Positions 1 to 9,505 of a DNA stretch of 64,000 bases are shown here, in pieces. This stretch comes from Phytophthora colocasiae (taxonomy: Eukaryota; Oomycota; Peronosporomycetes; Peronosporales; Peronosporaceae). The translations under genes were made by a program, and so were the position numbers. Under the pieces are notes generated by a model. That model saw only the letters and a list, made by a program, of their open reading frames with translations, did no database searches and was not told where the DNA came from. Within the stretch, counting starts at the first letter, position 1. Every line of letters starts with the position of its first letter. The DNA lies in contig JAGKQI010000045.1 in NCBI GenBank assembly GCA_018806915.1, forward strand, positions 1,488,001 to 1,552,000. The letters are read 5' to 3'.

Positions 1-1
1 C

Positions 2-1575
2 AAGTACGGTATAACGGAGTTAGAATGTCTGGCAGTGGTGTGGGCGATAAAATTGTTTCGACCTTACCTGTATGGACGGAGATTCGTGATAGTCACTAAT
101 CACGCTGCACTTAAGTGGTTGATGACGAGCGCAAATTTAACCGGCAAATTGCACCGATGGGCGTTGACGTTGCAGGAGTACGACTTTGACGTGGAATACA
201 GACCTGGAAACACAAACGTAGTTGCTGATGCGCTTTCGAGAGCACCTGTGATGTGTATGGTGAAAGCGGCGGTTGGCCGAAGACGAAAGAAAAGAAGAAG
301 GGCCCCGAGATTGAGTGCGGTGTCTATTACGGCTACGACTGGCGAAACTGTGGGGGATGACGGTGAAAACCACGGTGATACACCACGAGGACGAGATTCG
401 GAAAGGAACTTGGGTGATGGTGATCCTGTCGATGAACGAGAGTCCATGATATTAGCGAAGGGACGAGCTACAATACACGACGATAACGATGCCGATGATG
501 TACAGCGAACCACACTGAGAAATGACGTTAATGTACGGGTGTATGAGCACGGAGAACGTAGTGAAGTCAATGGTTCGAAACTGGAGAAGGCGTGCACCGG
601 AACAGAGCAGCGAATGAGCGCGAATACATGCGAGCCGGAAGTGACGCGTACTGTGAGTACTGTGCGGGAACCTAAGGCTACGAGTTGTGACCGCCGGACG
701 GTTAGTGAACGACACAAAACGAAAACGATGGACACTAGACGACGGAACGTTACTGCGGCAAAAACACTGACGAAGAAGAGACCATTGTCACGAGGTGAAG
801 CGCTGAAACGAACACCGGGCGAGTCGCGAGAAGTGCAGCTGGTGTACGATGACGACGTTGATAGCGATACTGATGACAAGTCAGAACGACGAACCGTACG
901 TGCAATGAACGAGCAGACATCCGCGAATGAAATGAACAACCTTGGACGACCAGCGAAACGGACGAGGAACACGAAGGAGCGAGTTGCGGACGATCACCAA
1001 CTAATAAGAGGACCAAACGACGTACAGCGCCGAGTACCGATGTCACAGCGGCAGCAATACCAACTTTCCGAACGAAGTGCGAAAGAACGACGACAGCGAA
1101 GAGAACATGGCGACACGTTGCAATTGACGGACGAAGAGATCATGGATGCACAAATGAAGAGCAAAATGGTGCAAACTTTAGTCAAGGAAGGCGAATACCG
1201 GAACATGTGCGTCACGACGAGTTACGGGTTGGTGATTGAGACTCCGGATGGAATACGTGTGATTTTACCACCTGCACTGTGGGCGTTGGCATTTAAAGAG
1301 TGTCATGATTCGATTTGGGCTGGACATTTACGAACGGCACACACACAAGCGCGAGTTGCACAGGTTTATTGGTGGCCAAACCTAGCGAGAGAAGTTCGAC
1401 GTTGGGTGCGTGGATGCCAAGACTGTGGAAGCCGGAAAGCGAGACCGCGCGATGTGATACCACCGCTAAGAAGTTTGAGGGGTGGAAATGTTGGAGATCG
1501 TTGGGCGTTAGATGTGGCGGGACCGCTACCTGCTGGAGACAACGGACAACGATATGTGATCGCAGCATTAGAGTA
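2..1575 (+). pseudogene. Gypsy pol fragment: RNase H end, linker, integrase N-terminal part
   Basis: The frame is open from base 2, before the first possible start, so this is an internal part of a polyprotein. The first 75 residues or so match the end of a Ty3-type RNase H: an ELECLAVVWAIKLFRPYLYG block, then TNHAALKWLM and VADALSRAP. A strongly charged linker of about 330 residues follows (roughly 240-1140), with many Arg, Asp, Glu and Thr residues and no recognisable domain. The H2C2 integrase zinc region follows near 1290-1440 (HDSIWAGH, WWPNLAREV, CQDCGSRKA). The integrase core starts at ALDVAGPLP, which carries the first catalytic Asp. The frame then meets a TAG created where the DNA transposon inserted. 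Confidence 0.85.
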
Positions 1576-1720
1576 GGAAAAAACTTAAAATCTGTTGCAG
1601 AACTACTGAATGACCTGTTACCCCCGAATCTACTGAAAACCTGTTACTGGAGTCTGAATGCCTGTTGCACCGATTAGGTTCTCAAAGCGCAACAGAAATT
1701 CAAGGCTGAAAACCTGTTAG
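1576..1720 (+). repeat. MULE left terminal inverted repeat
   Basis: This is the inverse complement of 4922-5067. The core is the run beginning ATCTGTTGCAGAACTACTGA and continuing through ACCTGTTACTGGAGTCTGAA. It contains internal short repeats of the word CTGTTGC/CTGTTAC, which may serve as transposase binding sites (inference). Confidence 0.9.
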
Positions 1721-1769
1721 AAGTTGGCACTAAGATGAATATGCAATGATATCTCGTTCTAGGGTACGT

Positions 1770-3150
1770 TTATAGCGCTCCGATGTTTCTCGCTCGAATA
1801 ATTCCTTGTACCAGCTCTTCAACTTGATAATAGAGAACATCACCGTGCAGATACGATACACTCCACTCGAAAACACCGTCTTCTTCGGAAAGTCGGCACC
1901 CAGCAACTTGCCCCACCCTGTGTTCACGGAATTGAGCATCTCCATCCTCTACATCGAATTCTTCCACGTATGGCCAACGAAGTGGACGCCCTGGTTGCTG
2001 TGTAAACAGAGAAATTAGTTTATTGGCACTAAAGAAATCATCTGAGGACGGGTCCTCCCGGTCCAGTGGCCCGCCAATTTGTCTCGGCCTTCCAGGAGGC
2101 CCTCGCATTGGAATGTGGTGCATTGCTGTCGATAGGTCCAGCTTGTCCAGTAGACTCATGACGCAATTACGGCGGCACACATCTCCAGAGGTGCATGTAC
2201 CTCTTTACAGGTACATGTAATTGCCTCGGATTGACTCGACCTGCGTAGTTAAAAACAATAAAAACAGATAGGTAAAGATTAGATATCAACTGCTTACTAC
2301 GTCAAAACAAGCACGTACATCTTGAAGTTGCCACGTCGGTACCATGGAAAATTGGGAGATTTATCGCACGTGCTCGGTCGACCGCTACGTTTTGCAAGGA
2401 CAGAAAGTCAAATGAAGCTGTGTTTATTGGCGATCGTCGTCCAAGCCGACCGACATTGACAATATGAATCTAGAAGTAAATAGAAACAGTGATGAGACCG
2501 ATATCCACATTGATTTTTAAGGGGATAACGTACTTTGGCTCTGGTCTGTGGTGACACACGATCCACAAAGGCTGCTAACCTTCACCATCGACTTCATGCT
2601 GTTGAACACAATTCTTTCGGGCGCAGTTCGATCTCCTTGAGGAAATACTTCTTGGTGATTCGCTGCCTGAATCAAATAAGCGGTTGCCTTTATGACGCTT
2701 TCGGTAGGTAGCGGTCCTACAATAAAACAATCTTTGTTGAATATTTTGATTGAAAACACATATCATTGAGGCGCTTACTCGCAGTAATGACGATACACAG
2801 GTTGTGGTCCGCCGTCAGTGTCAAAGCAACAAAACGCGCGTAGGACGCTGTTTAACACCGTTTCAGTAGGAGCTTTTTTGAAATCGGAAACAATAACCTT
2901 TATCACTCGGTGGTGAGCCTCGATTGGTTGCTGTGTAGGGAGAAACCCTGGAATTGAAGATCCATTCACAAACCACCTCTCCCATCTAGGAGTTAAATAC
3001 ATATCCTGGAACCAATCCGCATACGCTTCTTCACCAGCAATTTTCCACGCTCGAATAACTCGTTTAGACAGAGCTCTGAATTGCTGCAATGAGCGCGAAA
3101 GGTGCAACATTTTCAAATGCGAGACGATTTCGTTGGTTTGTTTTGTTTAC
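1770..3150 (-). pseudogene. Decayed MULE transposase remnants
   Basis: Three minus-strand open stretches lie in the order expected for one broken gene. The first (about 3116-2775) contains WERWFVNGSSIPGFLPTQQP followed by IEAHHRVIK, which resembles the C-terminal half of oomycete MULE transposases. It ends in a possible donor (GA|GTAAGC). The second (2759-2517) contains GPLPTESVIKATAYLIQAAN in another frame. The third (2180-1770) has the Gly/Pro/Arg-rich word GPPGRPRQIGGPLDRED, similar to tails of such proteins. The N-terminal and catalytic parts were not found, so this is a remnant. The family call rests on recollection of motif style plus the MULE-type ends around it. Confidence 0.55.
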
Positions 3151-3243
3151 CCAATAGGTAAACGTGCTATGCTACGAATAAACTTCAACTGTAGACATTA
3201 ACAGTTACTATAGACTAGCGAGAGGGCAACACTTGCGTCAATA

Positions 3244-3703
3244 GAGGCTTTCAGAAGCCCCGGAAATTGCAAAAACCCGTAGTCATAATCACGTAGCGCA
3301 GCCATCTATTTTTAGCGCGACCCCTCCCACGTGTTTTTCGATTCCGAAATCCCGTGCCGAGCACCTCTGCTACATGGGTAATGATACCGGATTTCAGTGC
3401 GGAAGCTGCAGGCCTCGGATGCCCGTCCTAATGAAAGGCCCGGATGGAATATCTACCCGAATGAGCGGGCCATGCGCTTATGAGCTGTGTGAGGCTCATG
3501 AGAGTGAAGAGCTGGTAGTAGAAGAGTGCCATTGATGTCAAGGCTGCGCTCTATTGGGAAGACTACGTGATTTTGTCACGGGTTTATTTTTCCCGGTAAA
3601 CCTGAAGCGGCCTTTCGTACCGAAAACCCTTAGTCAAAAAGCGGTATCCTGCCACGTGTTTTTCACTACGTGATTTTCATTTTCCGGGGCTTCTGAAAGT
3701 CTC
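3244..3703. mobile_element. MITE with TA target duplication, nested in the MULE
   Basis: A 460-bp block starts GAGGCTTTCAGAAGCCCCGG and ends with the near-perfect inverse complement CCGGGGCTTCTGAAAGTCTC. TA flanks it on both sides (3242-3243 and 3704-3705). No coding capacity is seen. A TA duplication with short inverted repeats points to a non-autonomous Tc1/mariner-type MITE; the superfamily is inferred from the duplication only. Confidence 0.75.
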
Positions 3704-4232
3704 TAATTGAGTCTGACGCTTCAAAACAAAAATATACAACATAAAAATACACACGCATTTACTAAAAACAAAACCACGAAGAGTCCTGTTCTCTACTGCA
3801 TACTGTAGATTAAGCTGATGTGTGGTCATTCAATAGTAGTGGTCACGATCTCGTGCAGCCAAATGAGGAGCAGATTCACCAGGAAAGCACATCTCGTATT
3901 TTCGTACATACTCGAGAAGTACATGGAGATTAGTATGGTAAACCAAGAACTTATTTTACGACCCGGAACAACTACCCTGACGTGGAGTAAAGACCTTCCA
4001 TGCTACCTTAAACCCCTGTGTCCCACAAGACATTCTTCCCGACCTACAAGACTTCTTCAGAAGTCACCTGGAACTGCGTAACCCGCCTACAGGCGGGTAA
4101 ACAAGGTGAATACTAGACATAGCTAGATCACGTATCATCGGGGGACCCTGTGGCTGGGCGCTAGTGGTTATCGAGACCTGCTTCAACCATATTTAGGCCG
4201 ATCCGTTCCACCACAACAGCGTGGGCCAAGCC

Positions 4233-4374
4233 AGGGAACAACGTGGTAGGCAGGAAGGGCAACGTAGCTGGGTAGAGTGGTAGAGGGACTGCATAGCGGT
4301 TGGAGGGAACAACGTGGTAGGACAGGAAGGGCAACGTAGCTGGGTAGAGTGTAGAGAGACTGCATAGCGGTTGG
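4233..4374. repeat. Two-copy 71-bp tandem repeat
   Basis: The unit begins AGGGAACAACGTGGTAGG and starts at 4233 and 4304, with the next partial start at 4375. Both spacings are 71 bp. It lies in the otherwise uninformative 3704-4921 interior of the MULE, where I see no credible gene. Confidence 0.8.
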
Positions 4375-4921
4375 AGGGAGAAACGAGCCGTGGTCTGCCG
4401 CCTGACTCTTAGTCAGAGATTTACGTAGGAGGATCGTGAGTGTGAGACTGTAGAATCCACAGTTACTTGGTCGCCGGAAGATCCACGGGTTGTGCATGTA
4501 CGCTGGTCAGAGACAGGTACGCCGCGCACAGCGTCGCACTACGGCAAGCGTAGCAGACCCCATAGTGTAGACAGTAGAAAGGTCGTGGACCGCGGAGTAA
4601 GACGGTGGGGGCCAGGCGTTGCGAGTGTGCGGTATGCCCAGACCTAGGAGTAGCACCAAGTGCATGTTGCTAGCGGGGACGTTCTAAAGACCGCACGGAC
4701 AGGTTGCGGATATGGTCCTCACCCGGACGTCTCTACGCCTGCCGACCTGCAGGGACGGATTAGTACCGTACGTCTACCAGGCGAGCGCACACGCCTGGCG
4801 GCGGCCAGGCAAGCTGATGTAACGACGAGGACCACTGAGTTGGCTTTTACCTTGTTTCTTCCTTAGGCGTTGCTCTCCTCCATTCCAAGACACAAAAACA
4901 AAATTTTTCAGCACATATAAA

Positions 4922-5067
4922 TGTAACAGATTTTCAGACTTGAAAATCTGTTGCGCTAATCTCCCCTTAAGTGCGCAACAGGCATTCAGACTCCAGTAAC
5001 AGGTTTTCAGTAGATTGGGGGGTAACAGGTCATTCAGTAGTTCTGCAACAGATATTAAGTAGCAGCC
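4922..5067 (-). repeat. MULE right terminal inverted repeat
   Basis: Read on the minus strand it begins GGCTGCTACTTAATATCTG and then follows the left repeat with only a few mismatches through the CTGAATGCCTGTTGC block. Similarity is weaker over the inner 50 bp. Confidence 0.9.
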
Positions 5068-5076
5068 ATTAGAGTA

Positions 5077-6260
5077 TGTAACTAGATATGCAGTGGCAAC
5101 TACGGTGGAGACGCACAAAGCTGAGAATGTTGCAGCTTTCTTAATGAAGAACATCGTGTTGAAATTCGGACCATTTCGTGAATTGCTGCCGGATGGAGCG
5201 CCGGAGTTGACTGGCAAAGTGATCGACGAGTTAATGTACTTGTTACAGGCACAACAGAAGAATCCTGTACCATATCGACCACAAATGATTGGATTAGTGG
5301 AACGATTTCATCGCACGTGGAAAGACAGTGTAGCAACGTACATGAGCGACGAGAAGCAGTGCGACTGGGACAATTGGGTAGACTTTGCAGTGTATTCCTA
5401 CAATTCAGGAAGACATTCGACAGTTGCTCTATCTCCTAACGAACTAATGATGGGACGTAAGTTACGGACGCCGAACGAGTTACTACGAGCTACGCATGTG
5501 ACAGAGGCTGGAGACTTGACTGAGTACCATCGGAAATTAGTGACGGCACTAAAGGACAGTGTTGAATGTGCGGAAGAAGCTCGAGAACGAGAACAGAGGC
5601 GACAAGCAAAATACTACAATCGAAGAGTGAGAAAACGGCAGACATTTGTAAGTGGTGACAAAGTTTGGACCTCCGCGAGGAGCTAAAGCTTCGAAGCTTG
5701 TACACAATTGGATTGGACCGTTGAGAATATTGGAGCCGGCGGGTTTCGATAACTTTTTGCTGCAAAGAGAAGATCAGAACGACGAGGGCGAACTGATAAT
5801 AGCGCATGTGTCATTTTTGGTGGCATATCACTACCCTGCTGAGTTTTTGCAGAAAGCAGCGGACGACATCTTGGACGAATTGATTGATGAAGGCACGGTC
5901 GAACGGACGTCAAATGCAGAGACGACAAGAGAAATTGTGGGAGCAACGACGGCTCCAGTTAACGCAGCAACGGCGCGAGAACCTGCAAAACGAACGCAAC
6001 GAACAGCTCCGCGTAAGGATGACGGTGAGCAGCAATGTAGACCTATGGTGGAGTTGCGACGGCGAAGAAGAAGAAACGCTGCGGGACAGTATGTCTTGGA
6101 GGTGGAATTGCAACCGCAACGTAATGCCAGGAAGCGACGAACGAATGCACCGGACGATGCCGATGATGAACGAAGATGGGTATCACTTCGAGAGTATGAG
6201 CAGCTCTTTCAGGCCGGCAGAGTCGTGGAAGACTCTGAGATTGGAGAAGGCGTGTAATAG
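5077..6260 (+). pseudogene. Gypsy integrase core end and C-terminal tail, frameshifted
   Basis: This continues the integrase after the MULE. The second catalytic Asp is probably in LLPDGAPELTGK and the catalytic Glu in GLVERFHRTWKD. The frame runs to about 5684, after the typical GDKVW motif, and breaks there. The next frame (to 6257) carries the expected PPRGAKASKLVHNWIGPLRI segment, so one small indel near 5672-5684 separates them. The tail of about 130 residues after this is rich in Arg, Glu and Asp and ends SEIGEGV. No chromodomain was recognised, unlike the gypsy element at 43085-49451, so the two belong to different lineages. Confidence 0.85.
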
Positions 6261-6391
6261 GACAAGCCTATTGATGGACGAGTCGATGACCGTTAACGGC
6301 GTGCGGCGGGATGCGGATGCTGGACGTGCGAAGCAACGGTTTAAGGAGGAAGATCGTCAGGAGACCGATGTTGAAGTGAGTGAAACGAACG

Positions 6392-7010
6392 TGTAACAAC
6401 CGCAACTCAATGGAGCAACGGGCTCATGGTTGTGCTGGGTGCGAGAAGCGGTGGTGCGAGAATGAGACTGTACCGAATTGACCCTGAAGGACGGAGACTG
6501 TGTCGAATTGACCTGAAGGACAGAGACTGTCAATACCGAATTCACCACGAAGGGCGGAGGAAGAGTCAGCGAGTGGAAGACTTGCCGAGTGAGACCGAGA
6601 GATTGGTTGTGCGAACGAGTGCTTGAAGAGACGGCGACTGAAGCTTTGGGCGGTGTTAGGCGGAGAGTGACTGACGACGGGCCATCGGGAACGGGTCATT
6701 AGCCAGTACCTTCGACGCTTGAGACGGGATCCAAGGGCAGTTGTTAGTCCCGACAATTAGTTGATCGGAAACGAGTTGAGACGCAGGATAGAGAGCGAGT
6801 TGCGTTCTTTAGAGTGCAGTGATTGAGAGTGAATACAAATAGGAGCGGAGACGTTCCGGCGCAGGTGAGCTGGGCCTGACGGGTGTTGTTGACGTTGAAG
6901 TTGTGCGGGCTAGACGAAAAACCCGGCGAGACCACACAGCGCAGTACTGTACGCCACTCAACCTGTAAAGACGTAAGCAGATTGAGCAGAAGAGGAGGTT
7001 AAACGTCACA
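6392..7010 (+). repeat. Putative 3' LTR of the first gypsy element
   Basis: Downstream of the pol tail there is a 619-bp stretch that starts TGTAACAACCGC and ends AACGTCACA, so it has TG...CA ends with short inverted termini. It contains no long open frame and carries short internal repeats such as GACCTGAAGGACAGAGACTGT. With the 5' LTR outside the window the borders cannot be confirmed. Confidence 0.45.
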
Positions 7011-7462
7011 ATTCAAACCCCAGTTTTCGGGTTAGCTTACGCTCAGTTTAGCGGAAAAATATTGGATGTTGACGAGCTTGGATGTATACAACGCGATCTC
7101 TATTGAAGAATATTGTTTTTTTCCTGTCATCCAAGACCATTCGTGGAAGCTACAACGATCAGAGATTCAACCTCTTATTTAACCGTGTGTTTTAGAGTCT
7201 AAAATTTAGATTTAACCGCGTGTGTTTTAGAGTCTAAATTTATTCACCTATCAATGTCCCTTTGGCAAGAGAACGATGGTCCCTCCCCGTCGAAGCATGG
7301 CTAAGCGATCTCGTGATAACTCTTACATGTCCAAGTGAAGCGTATTTGCACGTCGCAAGAGGAAGGTGACTCAAAAAACGATTCCGCATTTGAACGGATT
7401 AAAGCTGTACCGTTACCAGAAGAGATTATAGCTCTCCCACACGTTCTGGGGATCTTTGCGAA

Positions 7463-8986
7463 ATGACCCCAGAGGAGGCACTAAAAGAGGCAATGGCGAC
7501 ACGTCAATTGAACTGGATAAAGCAGATAATTAACAGGTTTGACTGTGATTTAAACGAAACAATGGTGGAAGCTGCAGCCATCAACCAACAGGACGTTGTA
7601 GAGCTGGTGCTCATAAGCGGTTTAGCCATTCATACCTATGATCTACGTGGTACGACAGCTACAGACGAGACGAAGGTTGTACTGGAAAAGGCGATTCGGG
7701 CTGGAGCTCGGAACAGTCATCTCGATATTGTGAAGCTGTTGTTGAATATTATCATCACGCTGTGGGAGCACTGGTTTCCCGTCGTTCGGGACGTTATGGA
7801 TGAAGCTGCGACCAACGGACATTTGAATGTGGTGGAATTCATGGTACAACATGCTTTCACGCATGAATATGACACAAATTATTCGGTCTGGCATTCCGTT
7901 GATACACTTTCGAAGGCAATTCTTGGTGGAAAGACGGACGTTGCAGAGTTTCTCATCAACAAAAGTCAGATCTTATGGAATTTCTTGAGAGCGTACATAA
8001 CAGCATTTGATCGAGGTCAATCATCTCTTGCTGAGAGAATACGTGAAGTTTATCCGGAGCAGATGCATGAGTCTAGTTTGTTTGTCGACTTGGCGTCTTG
8101 GCATCTTGAAGCTGTCAAGTACTTGTACAACAATGGATGCGATGATTCTGGATTGGTTGGGAAAGCTTTTGCTGCTGCAGCAGGTGACGGTCAGAGAGAC
8201 GTCGTCAAGTTCTTGGTTGGCACTGGACGGGTGCATTCAGAGGCGTTCGATAAGGCTTTCAAAAGTGCATGCTACGGATACCAGCCGATCGATACCGTGA
8301 CGTTGCTGTACAACCTAAAACGTGTCTCGCAACAAGGAATTAACCGCGGATTTCAGATTTCTGATGATGTGGCGGTCATGAAGTTTCTCTACGAAAAGGA
8401 AAAAATCTCAGACAAGGCCATCACTACAGCATTCACAAATTCTATTTGCCTTCGCAACAGTGGAGATTCGGAAATTATCCAGTTCTTGTACATGAATCCA
8501 TGCATTTCGCCTACATTGATTGACAAAGCATTTGTGAATGCCATGCTACGCGTGAAAATAGACCTTGTGAATTCTTTGAAAGACGACCACCGTCTGTCAT
8601 ACGAGGCCATGGGTGAAGCATTCGTGGAAGCTGTGAAAAGCCATAATGTGGGCATTCTGAAGTTACTGTCCGATGAGCATCGCACCCCTGGAGAAGCACT
8701 TGTCCAAGTTCTCATGGAATTTGCCCACGATAAAAGAATTGACCTCGTGAAGGACATTGTGAAGCTTCTCTTGGCTAGAGAGAATACTCCGCGGAATTTC
8801 ATGCACGAGGCATTCGTTGCGGCAGCTCGTCACGGTCAGATGTCTATTCTGGAAATCGTTCATCAAAGTCAAGTAGCAGATTTACCTTTGAAGGTGTTGA
8901 AAGATGCGCTCGATATGGCCGGAGGAAACGGTAAGATCGAAGACTTTATCCGGAAGCTGGTGCGTGACCAGGTCTTAGTGGAATGA
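7463..8986 (+). CDS. Ankyrin-repeat-like protein
   Basis: The 507-residue product is built of degenerate helix-pair repeats of roughly 30-45 residues. The clearest are AARNxxLDxVKxLL-like units, for example ARNSHLDIVKLLLN, ATNGHLNVVEFMVQH, AAGDGQRDVVKFLVGTG and AARHGQMSILEIVHQ. These match the divergent ankyrin arrays common in oomycetes, which act as protein-binding scaffolds; no partner can be named. No signal peptide or enzyme domain is seen. The ATG at 7463 opens the frame directly at TPEEALKEAM. An out-of-frame stretch just upstream (about 7388-7465) encodes AVPLPEEIIALPHVLGIF, which looks like the usual leader of this family, so the true N terminus may be lost to a 1-base shift or lie in an unrecognised exon. 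Flanking sequence is transposon on the left and a sulfatase on the right. Confidence 0.75.
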   Translation: MTPEEALKEAMATRQLNWIKQIINRFDCDLNETMVEAAAINQQDVVELVLISGLAIHTYDLRGTTATDETKVVLEKAIRAGARNSHLDIVKLLLNIIITLWEHWFPVVRDVMDEAATNGHLNVVEFMVQHAFTHEYDTNYSVWHSVDTLSKAILGGKTDVAEFLINKSQILWNFLRAYITAFDRGQSSLAERIREVYPEQMHESSLFVDLASWHLEAVKYLYNNGCDDSGLVGKAFAAAAGDGQRDVVKFLVGTGRVHSEAFDKAFKSACYGYQPIDTVTLLYNLKRVSQQGINRGFQISDDVAVMKFLYEKEKISDKAITTAFTNSICLRNSGDSEIIQFLYMNPCISPTLIDKAFVNAMLRVKIDLVNSLKDDHRLSYEAMGEAFVEAVKSHNVGILKLLSDEHRTPGEALVQVLMEFAHDKRIDLVKDIVKLLLARENTPRNFMHEAFVAAARHGQMSILEIVHQSQVADLPLKVLKDALDMAGGNGKIEDFIRKLVRDQVLVE

Positions 8987-9505
8987 CTTCAGATGTCGTA
9001 GCTTATGAGGTTGCACACTCGAGAACTTCGTGAAATCATTTCATTTTTTTGTGATACAAACTGAGAAGTGTTCTCGATATGGCTTTCAGGACTCAAATCG
9101 ACGTACAGTGCAGACCTGTGCATATTGGATGGCGTGCAGTCCAATAGTCATGCATGGTCACATCGAGTAGTGAAGAGCGCGGTAGCAGTATCCACACTCA
9201 TCGTGTTATTTCGCGTAAAAATTGGACGATGGATAGCATTGCCTATCCATTTTCACTGAAAATGAAATCTTTCAGCAATTCCAGCGTTTGTGCATGCTGT
9301 TGGTATCGTCGTAGAAGCTGACAGTCTCTTCAACCTCGTAGCGATTGGCTTAGGAGACCTTCAACGTGAAACATAAAATGGATTGTTCCAGTCGCACATG
9401 AGCAAGGCCATCTCACAAAGCCGAAGCAGCTTCTGGTGGTTCTGGATCATTGATAGTCTACCAGTAGATAGATCGTCATTTACGAATTCCCATCCAACCA
9501 CCAAA
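8987..9505. other. Intergenic region without recognised gene
   Basis: This is AT-rich sequence between the ankyrin-type gene and the sulfatase. It probably holds the terminator of the first and the promoter of the second. I found no convincing initiator match. Confidence 0.5.

Larger units (their letters stand above)
1576..5067. mobile_element. Mutator-like element (MULE) inserted in gypsy integrase
   Basis: The 9-bp sequence ATTAGAGTA flanks this block at 1567-1575 and 5068-5076. The element begins with GG and ends with CC. Its ends are long inverted repeats of about 145 bp that match almost base for base over their outer 95 bp. A 9-bp duplication with long terminal inverted repeats is the hallmark of Mutator-like elements. 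Reading across one copy of the duplication brings the two integrase halves into one open frame, so the insertion is later than the gypsy copy. The interior holds decayed transposase pieces on the minus strand, a nested MITE and a short tandem repeat, so this copy looks non-autonomous. Confidence 0.9.
1..7010 (+). mobile_element. Ty3/gypsy retrotransposon, 3' part, interrupted
   Basis: The window opens inside the pol region of a Ty3/gypsy element read on the plus strand. The order is end of RNase H, a long basic linker, integrase zinc-binding region, integrase core, C-terminal tail and then a putative 3' LTR. The 5' LTR, gag, protease and reverse transcriptase lie outside the window. The integrase core is interrupted at 1576-5067 by a DNA transposon, and a frameshift lies near 5675. 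With these two lesions the copy cannot make a working integrase. Its LTR borders rest only on the TG...CA ends of one copy. Confidence 0.85.

Noticed and set aside
100..972. 290-residue minus-strand frame opposite the gypsy linker
   Set aside because: Its Ser/Arg/Val/Phe-rich composition is the complement of the charged linker, and the plus strand continues a clear pol protein.
4150..4215. tRNA-like sequence (GGGCGCTAGTGGTTATCGAGAC)
   Set aside because: It resembles an A box, but no B box or cloverleaf could be built downstream.
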